Positions 42,549 through 51,415 of a DNA stretch of 64,000 nt are shown here, in pieces. Below the pieces are notes generated by a model. It saw only the letters and a program-made list of their open reading frames with translations, did no database searches and was not told where the DNA came from. The DNA is from Dickeya zeae NCPPB 2538 (GTDB taxonomy: Bacteria > Pseudomonadota > Gammaproteobacteria > Enterobacterales > Enterobacteriaceae), in NCBI RefSeq assembly GCF_000406165.1, contig NZ_CM001977.1, positions 2,272,396 to 2,336,395 of the forward strand, given 5' to 3'. Each line of letters starts with the position of its first letter. Positions within the stretch are counted from its first letter, which is position 1. A program made the position numbers and the translations under genes.

Positions 42549-42998
42549 TTAAGGCCGGGCTGGGCAAATAACAAATTCTTCAATCGCCTGCCGGTTGCTC
42601 CAGGATTTGGTCAACCGCGCCGCATCGGGTGCATCCAGCCATTGGTAAGCCAGATGCTCACTGATTTCTACCTGACGTTCATCGGGCAACGCCAGACAGA
42701 ACCAGTGTTCCAGGTTATGCGTCACGCCTGGGGCATAGCGACGTCTCAAATGAGCAAAAAGCTCGAATTCCACACGGCGTTGACAGTCAAGCAACGACAA
42801 CGCCTCAGCGGCGATGTCGATGTTAACTTCTTCTTTCACTTCACGCTGTGCGGCACATCGCGCGCCTTCATCCTCTTCCAGGCTGCCGGTAACCGACTGC
42901 CAGAAATCCGGATCATCACGCCGCTGAAGCATGAGCACCCGCCCCGTGTTCTGGGCATAAATCACCACCAACACCGAGACAGGTCGCTTATAGTTCAT
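42549..42998 (-). CDS. nudB: Dihydroneopterin triphosphate diphosphatase NudB
   Basis: 149 residues, MNYKRPVSVLVVIYA. Nudix box GSLEEDEGARCAAQREVKEE is intact except that its last Gly is Asn (EEVNI), as in NudB homologues. It removes pyrophosphate from dihydroneopterin triphosphate in folate synthesis. It starts 1 bp after the aspS stop, so they are cotranscribed. Confidence 0.93.
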   Translation of the reverse strand: MNYKRPVSVLVVIYAQNTGRVLMLQRRDDPDFWQSVTGSLEEDEGARCAAQREVKEEVNIDIAAEALSLLDCQRRVEFELFAHLRRRYAPGVTHNLEHWFCLALPDERQVEISEHLAYQWLDAPDAARLTKSWSNRQAIEEFVICPARP

Positions 42999-42999
42999 C

Positions 43000-44790
43000 T
43001 TACTGATTCTCTGCATCCTGCGCGGCTTTGCCCTTACCCACCACTGCAATGGATAACTCCTCCAGCGCAGACGGGTTCGCGAAGCTCGGTGCTTCGGTCA
43101 TCAGGCAGGCTGCTGCTGTGGTTTTCGGGAAGGCAATCACGTCACGGATATTGTCGGTACCGGTCAGCAGCATCACCAGACGATCAAGCCCAAACGCCAG
43201 ACCGGCGTGCGGCGGCGTACCAAATTTCAGGGCATCCAGCAGGAAGCCAAATTTTTCGCGCTGTTGCTGTTCGTCGATACCGAGAATACGGAACACCGTC
43301 TGCTGCATCTCACCGTTGTGGATACGCACGGAACCACCACCGACTTCATAACCGTTCAGCACCATGTCGTAAGCGTTAGCGATAGCGGCTGTCGGGTTGT
43401 CTTTCAGCTCCGACGGAGACATATCACGCGGTGCCGTAAACGGGTGATGCATTGCGGCCAGACCGCCTTCGCCGTCATCTTCAAACATCGGGAAATCGAT
43501 GACCCACAGCGGCTGCCAGCTGTTTTCATTGGTGATCTTCAGATCACGGCCCAGCTTCAGGCGCAGCGCGCCCAGTGCGTCCGTGACCACTTTCGCGCTA
43601 TCAGCACCAAAGAACAGAATATCGCCGTCATCGGCAGCGGTACGTTCCAGCAAGGCGGACAGAATGCCGTCGTTCAGGAACTTGGCTACCGGGCTCTGGA
43701 TACCCTCAAGCCCGTTAGCCTTCTCGTTAACCTTGATGTAAGCCAGCCCTTTAGCGCCGTAGATTTCGATAAATTTGGCGTATTCATCTATCTGCTTACG
43801 GCTCAACTGTGCGCCACCCGGCACACGAATCGCGGCTACACGGCCTTTGGGGTCGTTAGCTGGGCCAGAAAAGACTTTGAAATCGATATCTTTCAGCAGG
43901 TCAGCCACATCCACCAGTTCCAGCGGGTTACGCAGGTCAGGTTTGTCGGAACCAAAACGACGCATGGCTTCTGCGAAAGTCATGATTGGGAAATCGCCCA
44001 GATCCACCCCTTTCACTTCCAGCCACAGCTCACGCACCAGTTTTTCCATCACTTCGCGCACTTGTGGCGCGGTCATGAACGAGGTTTCCACATCGATCTG
44101 GGTGAATTCTGGCTGACGGTCGGCACGCAGGTCTTCGTCACGGAAGCATTTGACTATCTGATAATAACGGTCAAAACCAGACATCATCAGCAGCTGTTTA
44201 AACAGCTGCGGCGACTGTGGCAACGCGTAAAATTTTCCCTTGTGCACACGGCTTGGCACCAGATAGTCGCGAGCACCTTCCGGTGTAGCTTTGGTCAGCA
44301 TCGGCGTTTCGATATCGAGGAATCCGTGGCTGTCCATGAAGCGGCGTACAAAGCTGGTAATGCGGGCGCGGGTTTTCAGACGCTGAGCCATCTCAGGGCG
44401 GCGCAGGTCAAGGTAACGGTATTTCAGGCGCGCTTCTTCGGTATTGTTCTGGTTAGAGTCCAGTGGCAGCGGTTCAGCACGGTTGATGATGGTCAGTGCT
44501 GTCGCCAGTACTTCTACTTCGCCGGTCGCCATGTCTTTGTTGATTTGAGTGTCCGGACGGGCACGCACTACACCAGTCAGTTGGATGCAGAATTCGTTGC
44601 GCAGCTCGGAAGCCAGATTAAATGCCTCCTGACGGTCCGGGTCGAAGAACACCTGCACCAGACCTTCGCGGTCGCGCATATCAATAAAAATCAACCCACC
44701 CAGATCGCGGCGGCGATTGACCCAACCGCACAACGTCACTTCCTGGCCCACATGGGACGAATTCAACAGCCCGCAATATTCAGTACGCAT
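43000..44790 (-). CDS. aspS: Aspartyl-tRNA synthetase
   Basis: 596 residues, class II synthetase. OB-fold anticodon domain (LCGWVNRRRDLGGLIFIDMR), motif 2 (KCFRDEDLRADRQPEFTQID), the bacterial GAD insertion and motif 3 (GLAFGLDRLVMLLTG). Start MRTEYCGLL with AAGGACATCGT upstream. A 547-codon open frame runs antisense to it and is a shadow. Confidence 0.97.
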   Translation of the reverse strand: MRTEYCGLLNSSHVGQEVTLCGWVNRRRDLGGLIFIDMRDREGLVQVFFDPDRQEAFNLASELRNEFCIQLTGVVRARPDTQINKDMATGEVEVLATALTIINRAEPLPLDSNQNNTEEARLKYRYLDLRRPEMAQRLKTRARITSFVRRFMDSHGFLDIETPMLTKATPEGARDYLVPSRVHKGKFYALPQSPQLFKQLLMMSGFDRYYQIVKCFRDEDLRADRQPEFTQIDVETSFMTAPQVREVMEKLVRELWLEVKGVDLGDFPIMTFAEAMRRFGSDKPDLRNPLELVDVADLLKDIDFKVFSGPANDPKGRVAAIRVPGGAQLSRKQIDEYAKFIEIYGAKGLAYIKVNEKANGLEGIQSPVAKFLNDGILSALLERTAADDGDILFFGADSAKVVTDALGALRLKLGRDLKITNENSWQPLWVIDFPMFEDDGEGGLAAMHHPFTAPRDMSPSELKDNPTAAIANAYDMVLNGYEVGGGSVRIHNGEMQQTVFRILGIDEQQQREKFGFLLDALKFGTPPHAGLAFGLDRLVMLLTGTDNIRDVIAFPKTTAAACLMTEAPSFANPSALEELSIAVVGKGKAAQDAENQ

Positions 44791-45117
44791 TACGATGTCC
44801 TTTTACACCGCCGCCGGTGCTCTGTTTCGCTTGCCAGATGGCAACGATAAGAATCGGTGAACCGGTCGGCATGGTTTTTCTGGATTACAGTCCAATGAAA
44901 AAAGGGGGGCATTATAAAGGAATTTCCCCACAACGATAAGTATGATGGTAGCGGTCTGCGGGCCGCCCCGCATACTCTTTTTTGTTTTTTACCGTGCATT
45001 TGCCTGCTGGTTACACAATTGCGGGGTATTATGCTAAAACCCTGTTACATCCGCTGTCATAAAGACGGATAGCCTCAGGGTATTGGATCGCAGAGAAACC
45101 TATCAGGACAAGGGCTT
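44791..45117. other. Divergent region aspS/yecE
   Basis: 327 bp. No gene or hairpin I would name; presumably both promoters. Confidence 0.5.
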
Positions 45118-45930
45118 ATGTATATTGGTTTACCGCAGTGGCAACATCCGGGTTGGACCCGGCTGGGCCTGCGCGATCTGGCGGATTACGCCCGCTATTT
45201 CAACTGCGTGGAAGGAAACACCACCTTTTATGCGTTGCCGTCGGCCGAATCGGTGTTGCGCTGGCGCGACATGACCCACGACGATTTTCGCTTCTGTTTC
45301 AAATTTCCCTCTGCCATTAGCCATCAGGCCGGTTTACGCCATTGCCAGCAGCAAGTGACAGAGTTTTTCCACTGCCTTGAACCTCTGCACCCTCGCCTGG
45401 GGCAACTGTGGTTACAGTTGCCGTCCGCGTTTGGACCCGACCAGGAAGAAACGTTGTGGCAGTTCCTGGACGGACTACCAACAGGGTTTTGCTACGGGGT
45501 CGAGGTGCGTCACCCGCTGTTTTTCGCTAAGGGTGATGATGAACGCCGCATCAACCAAGGGTTGCACCAGCGTTGCATGAACCGGGTCATTATGGACAGT
45601 CGGCCCGTGCACCATGCCGCACCGACCAGCGACGTGATACGCGATGCTCAACGCAAAAAACCCAAGGTACCACTGCACGTCGTGCGCACCGCCGATGCCC
45701 CCTTAATTCGATTTATTGGCAATGAAGACGCCGACGACAATCTCCGCTGGTTTACGCCGTGGATAGACAAACTGGCGCAGTGGCAATCACACTCGCCTTA
45801 TCTGTTCATCCACACGGCAGGCACCGCCAGCGCCCCTGAGCTGGCACAACGGCTGTGGCCGCTTCTGAGCGCTGTCATTCCGAGCATGCCGCCCTGTCCC
45901 GACTGGCCGCAGCAGACCTCGCTATTTTAA
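45118..45930 (+). CDS. yecE: DUF72 family protein YecE
   Basis: 270 residues with the DUF72 barrel signatures: IGLPQWQHPGWTR, CVEGNTTFYALPSAESVLRW, FRFCFKFPSAISH and FIHTAGTASAPELAQRLW. The family is of unknown function; the fold is a TIM barrel. E. coli yecE also lies close to aspS. Start at 45118 gives the family N-terminus. Confidence 0.9.
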   Translation: MYIGLPQWQHPGWTRLGLRDLADYARYFNCVEGNTTFYALPSAESVLRWRDMTHDDFRFCFKFPSAISHQAGLRHCQQQVTEFFHCLEPLHPRLGQLWLQLPSAFGPDQEETLWQFLDGLPTGFCYGVEVRHPLFFAKGDDERRINQGLHQRCMNRVIMDSRPVHHAAPTSDVIRDAQRKKPKVPLHVVRTADAPLIRFIGNEDADDNLRWFTPWIDKLAQWQSHSPYLFIHTAGTASAPELAQRLWPLLSAVIPSMPPCPDWPQQTSLF

Positions 45931-46185
45931 ATAGCTGTCGCTTAACACATATCGGTTTAAAAAGCGTGTATTGAAAATGTTTTTTGAAGATGATGCATTG
46001 AAGAGACTGTTTTAGCGCATTATTTCGCCACGCGGGCGCGTGTTTACTGTCATTGGCTTCTATCACAATTTCTTATCAACAGAATTGGATATCCGACAAT
46101 TTTACCTACAATATCTTCGTGTTATGCGGTCAACAGACAAGCTATGATAACAGCCGCCGTTTATGGTCAGGCAATGGAGTAAAAA

Positions 46186-46581
46186 ATGGTAAGCGCGCTT
46201 TATGTGGTGCTCAGCGCATTGTTGTTAGTGAAATTATCGGTTGATGTCGTAAAACTGCGGATGCAATACCGGGTGGCTTACGGCGACGGCGGGTTTTACG
46301 AGTTGCAGACTGCCATTCGCGTTCACGGTAACGCGGTCGAGTACATCCCCATCGGTGGGTTACTGTTGGTACTGATGGAGATGAACGGAGCCATGAATGC
46401 GATGATTCATCTGTGCGGTATCATGCTGTTGCTCGGTCGGCTGTGCCACTATTATGGCCTGCGCCACCGCGAGTTGAACTGGCGACGTTCCGGCATGATG
46501 GCCACGTATGTGTCGTTGCTGCTGATGATCCTGTTCAATCTCTATTATCTGCCCTGGGAGTTGATACTGACCCTGCGTTAA
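46186..46581 (+). CDS. yecN: MAPEG family membrane protein YecN
   Basis: 131 residues, four membrane helices of the MAPEG family: MVSALYVVLSALLLVKLSVD, then the RxHGNxxEYxP signature in AIRVHGNAVEYIPIGGLLLV, then two more helices. MAPEG proteins are glutathione-dependent enzymes or of unknown role. Start at 46186, AATGGAG upstream. Confidence 0.9.
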   Translation: MVSALYVVLSALLLVKLSVDVVKLRMQYRVAYGDGGFYELQTAIRVHGNAVEYIPIGGLLLVLMEMNGAMNAMIHLCGIMLLLGRLCHYYGLRHRELNWRRSGMMATYVSLLLMILFNLYYLPWELILTLR

Positions 46582-46714
46582 CCCCATTCATTATTCACGG
46601 TAAGGCATCCCCGCCCGCTTATAGTGATGTCTTACCGCTTTTCTCTCATACATCTTTGTGCCATCTTTCTGCTAGAATGCGCGCCTGTTCTTCCCTGTAT
46701 GTATGTTTCCTGCT

Positions 46715-47458
46715 ATGTCAAACCGCGATATGCTTTTTTCCGCGCCCATCGCCAATCTGGGTGACTGGACGTTTGATGAACGCGTCGCTGAAGTGTTTCC
46801 AGACATGATTCAGCGCTCTGTTCCTGGCTATTCGAATATTATTTCCATGATCGGCATGCTGGCGGAGCGCTTTGTCCAGGCGGACACCCAGGTCTATGAT
46901 CTTGGCTGTTCTCTGGGGGCGGCCACCTTGTCGATGCGTCGCAACATTCATGTCCCCGGTTGCCGTATCATCGCTGTGGATAATTCGTCGGCGATGGTGG
47001 CACGCTGCCGCCGCCATATTGAAGCATTCCGTGCCGAGACCCCCGTAGACGTTCGCGAAGCGGATATTCTGGATATCGACATCGAAAATGCGTCACTGGT
47101 TGTGCTCAATTTTACGTTGCAATTTATCCCGCCTGAACAGCGCCTGCTGCTGCTAAAACGCATCTGGCAAGGGTTACGTCCCGGTGGCGCGTTGGTCCTA
47201 TCGGAGAAATTCAGTTTTGACGATGCTTCTATCGGCGAATTGCTCTTCAATATGCATTTGGATTTCAAACGTGCCAACGGCTACAGCGAGCTGGAAATCA
47301 GCCAAAAGCGCAGCATGCTGGAAAACGTGATGCTCACCGATTCGGTTGATACCCACAAAGCCCGGCTGCGTGAGGCAGGCTTTGCACACAGCGACGTATG
47401 GTTTCAGTGCTTCAACTTCGGCTCTTTGCTGGCGCTAAAAGCGGAGCCACAACCATGA
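46715..47458 (+). CDS. cmoA: Carboxy-SAM synthase CmoA
   Basis: 247 residues. SAM-binding motif VYDLGCSLGAATLSMRR; FNMHLDFKRANGYSELEISQ matches CmoA. It makes carboxy-S-adenosylmethionine from SAM and prephenate, used by CmoB. Start MSNRDMLFSAPIANLG. It overlaps cmoB by 4 bp. Confidence 0.97.
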   Translation: MSNRDMLFSAPIANLGDWTFDERVAEVFPDMIQRSVPGYSNIISMIGMLAERFVQADTQVYDLGCSLGAATLSMRRNIHVPGCRIIAVDNSSAMVARCRRHIEAFRAETPVDVREADILDIDIENASLVVLNFTLQFIPPEQRLLLLKRIWQGLRPGGALVLSEKFSFDDASIGELLFNMHLDFKRANGYSELEISQKRSMLENVMLTDSVDTHKARLREAGFAHSDVWFQCFNFGSLLALKAEPQP

Positions 47459-48426
47459 TCGATTTCGGTAATTTCTATCAACTGATCGCCAAAGGGCCGC
47501 TTAGCCACTGGCTCAACACGCTGCCACCCCAGATCAGTCAATGGCAGCAGGAGTCGTTGCACGGCGAATTCAAGCACTGGTTCAATAGCGTTGCACATTT
47601 GCCTGTGCTAACGCCCGACCAGCTCGACCTCACCCACGGCGTGACCGCCAGTCTGGACACACCGTTGTCGGTGCGTCACCAAGCAGGTATTGAACGCCTG
47701 CTACGCAATCTGATGCCCTGGCGCAAAGGTCCGTTCTCGCTCTATGGCGTGACTATCGACACCGAGTGGCGTTCTGACTGGAAGTGGGATCGCGTTCTGC
47801 CGCATATCAGTTCGCTACAGGATCGGCTGATTCTGGATGTGGGCTGCGGCAGCGGTTATCACTTGTGGCGCATGGTCGGTGCCGGTGCCAAACTGGCCGT
47901 CGGCATCGACCCGATGCAACTGTTTCTGTGTCAGTTTGAAGCGGTACGCAAGTTGCTGGGTGACGATCAACGTGCGCACCTGCTGCCATTGGGCATTGAA
48001 CAACTCCCGGCGCTGGCGGCGTTTGATACTGTCTTCTCGATGGGCGTGTTGTACCACCGGCGCTCACCGCTCGACCATCTCTGGCAGTTAAAAAATCAGT
48101 TGGTTACCGACGGAGAACTGGTGCTTGAAACGCTGGTAGTGGAAGGTGATGAGAATACGGTGTTGCTGCCGGGCGAACGTTACGCTCAAATGCGCAATGT
48201 CTATTTCCTGCCTTCGGCTGCCGCACTCGCTCGCTGGCTGGAAAAATGCGGTTTTGTCGACATCCGTATCGTGGATCAATGCGTGACAACGCTGGAAGAG
48301 CAACGCCGCACCGGCTGGATGACAACCGGGTCACTGGCGGACTTTCTTGATCCACATGACCGCAGCAAGACGGTCGAAGGCTATCCTGCGCCGTTACGTG
48401 CGGTACTGGTTGCACGCAAACCCTGA
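47455..48426 (+). CDS. cmoB: tRNA U34 carboxymethyltransferase CmoB
   Basis: 323 residues. SAM-type fold LILDVGCGSGYHLWRMVGAG and the CmoB-specific FSMGVLYHRRSPLDHLWQLK. It transfers the carboxymethyl group to 5-hydroxyuridine 34, giving cmo5U in several tRNAs. Start ATG overlaps the cmoA stop (ATGA). Confidence 0.97.
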   Translation: MIDFGNFYQLIAKGPLSHWLNTLPPQISQWQQESLHGEFKHWFNSVAHLPVLTPDQLDLTHGVTASLDTPLSVRHQAGIERLLRNLMPWRKGPFSLYGVTIDTEWRSDWKWDRVLPHISSLQDRLILDVGCGSGYHLWRMVGAGAKLAVGIDPMQLFLCQFEAVRKLLGDDQRAHLLPLGIEQLPALAAFDTVFSMGVLYHRRSPLDHLWQLKNQLVTDGELVLETLVVEGDENTVLLPGERYAQMRNVYFLPSAAALARWLEKCGFVDIRIVDQCVTTLEEQRRTGWMTTGSLADFLDPHDRSKTVEGYPAPLRAVLVARKP

Positions 48427-48462
48427 CCGGGCAACCCGACAGGTAAAAACAGAGCGGCGCGA

Positions 48463-48493
48463 CATGCCAGCCGATAGATAATGACTGGCATAA
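48463..48493. terminator. Hairpin downstream of cmoB
   Basis: ATGCCAG (48463-48469) and CTGGCAT (about 48485-48491) pair, 37 bp beyond the cmoB stop and before the convergent hypothetical gene. Weak T-tract. Confidence 0.5.
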
Positions 48494-48519
48494 TCTCGCC
48501 GCCCCACTGCACAGAATGT

Positions 48520-48777
48520 TCAGTTGCGATGCTTGACGATCATATTAATGGCCGCTTCTTCGGTCATATCGGTACTTTGGATCTCGACCTGAATGTCCTG
48601 ATTGCTGGTTTCATTAAAAAGCGTCGTATTACCAACGGTATGAAAATCACCAGTTACCGTGTCTCCCCTTTCCACCTCATAAATATCCAGCAATTTGGCA
48701 ACGATAAACCGCTCTTCAGGATCGCGGATAACGATGAGACCAATGCGATGCTCATGATGCACAACGACTCCACGCAT
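48520..48777 (-). CDS. Small conserved-type hypothetical protein
   Basis: 85 residues: MRGVVVHHEHRIGLIVIRDP, then EERFIVAKLLDIYEVERGD and a C-terminal helix (TDMTEEAAINMIVKHR). It looks like a small beta-barrel of the kind seen in cold-shock or Sm-like proteins, but this is only an impression. AAGGA lies 7 bases before the ATG at 48777. Unrecognised, isolated between cmoB and cutC. Confidence 0.72.
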   Translation of the reverse strand: MRGVVVHHEHRIGLIVIRDPEERFIVAKLLDIYEVERGDTVTGDFHTVGNTTLFNETSNQDIQVEIQSTDMTEEAAINMIVKHRN

Positions 48778-49093
48778 AACAGGATTCCTTTTGACTGTTG
48801 AGATAGTAAGCAGCATATCACCGGCTTAGAATGATAAAAGATAAGCGCATAACAATTCAGTGCATTTTTGGGTATGGATCACGTTCGATGGCGTAATAAT
48901 CGCTGCACCAACTCTGCATTACGCGAGTGGCTGCATCACAACTTATAGCAGAAAAAAGCCCCGTTATAGCAGAAAAAAAGCCCCGACAAAGCGCCGGGGC
49001 CTGGTACTCGCAAGCAGACCGATAAAGGGAATGCTGCGCGGCAAAGGGCATCGGAAGAATACCTGATGGAGCCCCCCACGGGGTATCTACCAT
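48778..49093. other. Gene-free stretch left of cutC
   Basis: 316 bp. Contains the cutC terminator and a partly duplicated terminator tail; otherwise nothing. Confidence 0.55.
48944..48998 (-). terminator. Terminator of cutC with a duplicated T-tract
   Basis: On the minus strand GGCCCCGGCGC, loop, then GCGCTTTGTCGGGGC and seven T. The tail GGGGCTTTTTTCTGCTATAA then appears a second time immediately beyond, giving a tandem half-terminator of about 20 bp. Confidence 0.78.
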
Positions 49094-49858
49094 CTAGGAA
49101 GCGGATGTCGCAGAGGGAGCCGTTTGCGGGCTCAACGCGTTTTTCATGGCCGCGACGACATCGCCATCAACACAGTAATGCTGGAACTCATCCATGTCGG
49201 TTTCAGAGCAGAGCGTGACGCCTAATTTGCGATAACGCATCGGCGAAGGTAGCCACTGGCCTGCGGATGTATGTAACTCCTGAATGCCGCAGGCGCGAAA
49301 CTTGTGCAAATTAGTCAGACGCACCCCAGCTCCAGCCATAATGATTGGACCACAACTGGCCTCATTAAGTTCCCGTAATAGCGTTAAACCATTTTCGGCA
49401 CTTTGCTGTTGTCCAGATGTCAGCACCCGGGCAATCCCTAAATCCGTCAGTTGATTCAGCGCCAGACGCGGATTCAGACACATATCAAATGCACGATGAA
49501 ACGTGACCGCTACCCCGTCACACCGGGCCATCACCTGCCGCATCCGCGCGATATCAATGTGCCCTTCTTCATCCAAAACGCCTACAACCAACCCAGGAAA
49601 ACCCATCGCCTTAATCTGATCAATGTCATACAGCATGGCGTTGAATTCCTGCTGGCTGTAGCAAAAATCCCCTCCACGCGGTCGAACCATCGGATGTACC
49701 GGAATAGATAACATTTCCCGTGCACAGCGCAGCACACCGTACCCTGGCGTTAAGCCTCCCTCACGCTGTGCAGCACAGAGCTCTATTCGATCCGCACCTG
49801 CCTGCTGTGCCGTCAGTGCGCAGTCCAGGCTGTAACAGCAGACCTCCAACATCGGCAT
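49094..49858 (-). CDS. cutC: CutC family protein
   Basis: 254 residues, TIM barrel with MLEVCCYSLDCALTAQQAGA, ADRIELCAAQREGGLTPGYG, VMVRPRGGDFCYS-type segment and FHRAFDM. First described in copper homeostasis in E. coli; the direct role is disputed (the phenotype was traced to a 3'UTR sRNA). No operon partner. Confidence 0.92.
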   Translation of the reverse strand: MPMLEVCCYSLDCALTAQQAGADRIELCAAQREGGLTPGYGVLRCAREMLSIPVHPMVRPRGGDFCYSQQEFNAMLYDIDQIKAMGFPGLVVGVLDEEGHIDIARMRQVMARCDGVAVTFHRAFDMCLNPRLALNQLTDLGIARVLTSGQQQSAENGLTLLRELNEASCGPIIMAGAGVRLTNLHKFRACGIQELHTSAGQWLPSPMRYRKLGVTLCSETDMDEFQHYCVDGDVVAAMKNALSPQTAPSATSAS

Positions 49859-50139
49859 ACCCCCTCCTTCGAAAAAATAACCAAACCGGAAAAACGCCAG
49901 ACTTTCCGAAACAATTGCCCGCTCATCATGAGTTGGCCGTATGGAACACGGCCTAATACTGGCATCCCCTCGCAGGTGGCGAAGAGAGGCATGTCACACT
50001 GGTGACAGCATTTACACGTGGAATATGACGCGCCACACAGTTTACTAACCATTTACCGGCAACCAATAGCATGTCATTGATGGCAGACCATTTGTTATAT
50101 GTGGCGTGGTGAGTTGTATGGCGCTTAACGGGACTTAAC

Positions 50140-50712
50140 CTACTGGCTGGTGGACTGTTCGCTGGCCACGATGTCCTGAATGCGATAGGGATGGAATTTT
50201 AACGTGACGCGGCCATTGGTTACCGCCAGCGTTGGGTTGGGCAGTCGTTCATGCTCGCCTTGAGGGTGACTGAATTTCAATTTAATACCGGGTGCCGTCA
50301 GGGCTGCATCCGACAAACAGGACAGTGCGCGGGGATGAAATGTCGCCGGGTCGCCGGGCAATACCAATTCCACATGCTCCCACCCTTCATGCGGGTAATG
50401 CCGATTGCCTGGCCAGGGTAACTCCACGCAATCAATCTGCCACGGCCCAACGGTTAATGGCTGGTGCAGCGTGAACAGACAAATTGTTCGGCCATTAATC
50501 ACGTTTTCCGATAACAAGGTACCACAAGCCAGTAATGCGGTACGCCAGTGCTCAGCGGTACTGTTTTGATGACAACGCAGGGATATGTGGTCGGCTTCAA
50601 ACGCAGCCAGATCAAGCTCAAGCTGTTGCGCGAGTTGCTGGAGTTCTGTCGTAAAGCGGGAAAGATCATTCATTAAGGAGGGGGGAAGCGTCGACGGTAA
50701 CAGAGCGGTCAT
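50140..50712 (-). CDS. yecM: YecM family VOC-like protein
   Basis: 190 residues with the YecM pattern: SRFTTELQQLAQQLELDLAA, ADHISLRCHQNSTAEHW and GWEHVELVLPGDP; conserved His/Glu pairs suggest a metal site as in vicinal-oxygen-chelate folds. Function unknown. E. coli yecM also adjoins argS and cutC. Confidence 0.9.
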   Translation of the reverse strand: MTALLPSTLPPSLMNDLSRFTTELQQLAQQLELDLAAFEADHISLRCHQNSTAEHWRTALLACGTLLSENVINGRTICLFTLHQPLTVGPWQIDCVELPWPGNRHYPHEGWEHVELVLPGDPATFHPRALSCLSDAALTAPGIKLKFSHPQGEHERLPNPTLAVTNGRVTLKFHPYRIQDIVASEQSTSQ

Positions 50713-51071
50713 TATTTCCTCATTAACCTGAATAAAATGTTTATTCAGTATAATTTAACATAGGCAGAATAACCGCCATCTTTTTTATGCTTTTTGTATC
50801 AAACAATGCTGACATTAGCCCCCTATTCTTGTCTTTTCATGTCATCATTGACAATGTTGGACAAACTTCATTTCAATCAAACAATAATACCAACAGGCAC
50901 TATTAACAAAATGAAAGAAATATAATATAAATTACAATTCATTGATTTTAAATGATTTTAAAAACCAGATGAGAGTATTCTTAAATATTCTCTGTAACAT
51001 TGAGAAATAAACAAAAAGCAGATAACTTCGAAACTCCCCACTCTCCACTAAATGACTGAAGGGCATTCATC
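50713..51071. other. AT-rich gene-free stretch
   Basis: 359 bp between yecM and a small membrane peptide gene. No structured element stands out. Confidence 0.5.
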
Positions 51072-51188
51072 ATGTTACTAATAACGTTCTCTATGCTGGT
51101 TGTCATTGCTGGCTATTCTCTGTTCCGTCATTTCAAAACGATACAGAGCACACGCCTGAGTACGGATCGTCGACACAGACGGCGCTAA
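51072..51188 (+). CDS. 38-residue membrane peptide with basic tail
   Basis: MLLITFSMLVVIAGYSLFRH is one hydrophobic helix, followed by a strongly basic tail ending DRRHRRR. GAAGGGC lies about 9 bases upstream of the ATG; a T-run (TTTTTTTT) follows the stop. Short hydrophobic peptides of this form are known as small stress proteins or type I toxins. No antisense RNA can be shown here, so the class is open. Confidence 0.62.
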   Translation: MLLITFSMLVVIAGYSLFRHFKTIQSTRLSTDRRHRRR

Positions 51189-51415
51189 GTTTTTTTTATA
51201 ATTCCCTCCCTTCATTATTCCGGCTTGTCGGTAAGCCGTGTGTTTTACCTTAATTCTGACTATCGATAATGACAGCAAGTATCTTGCCGCATTATCAGGC
51301 ACTGTATTTATTTTTTATTGCCGCCCCGCCCGGGGCGCTTGTTATGCAGCTCTGCTGACTACACCCCCCAAATATGGTATAAAGAAAGGCTTGATTCGTC
51401 ATTTAGGGTAAACCG

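Noticed and set aside
43207..44850. 547-codon open frame on the plus strand
   Set aside because: Lies antisense to aspS over its whole length; a codon-bias shadow of a highly conserved gene.
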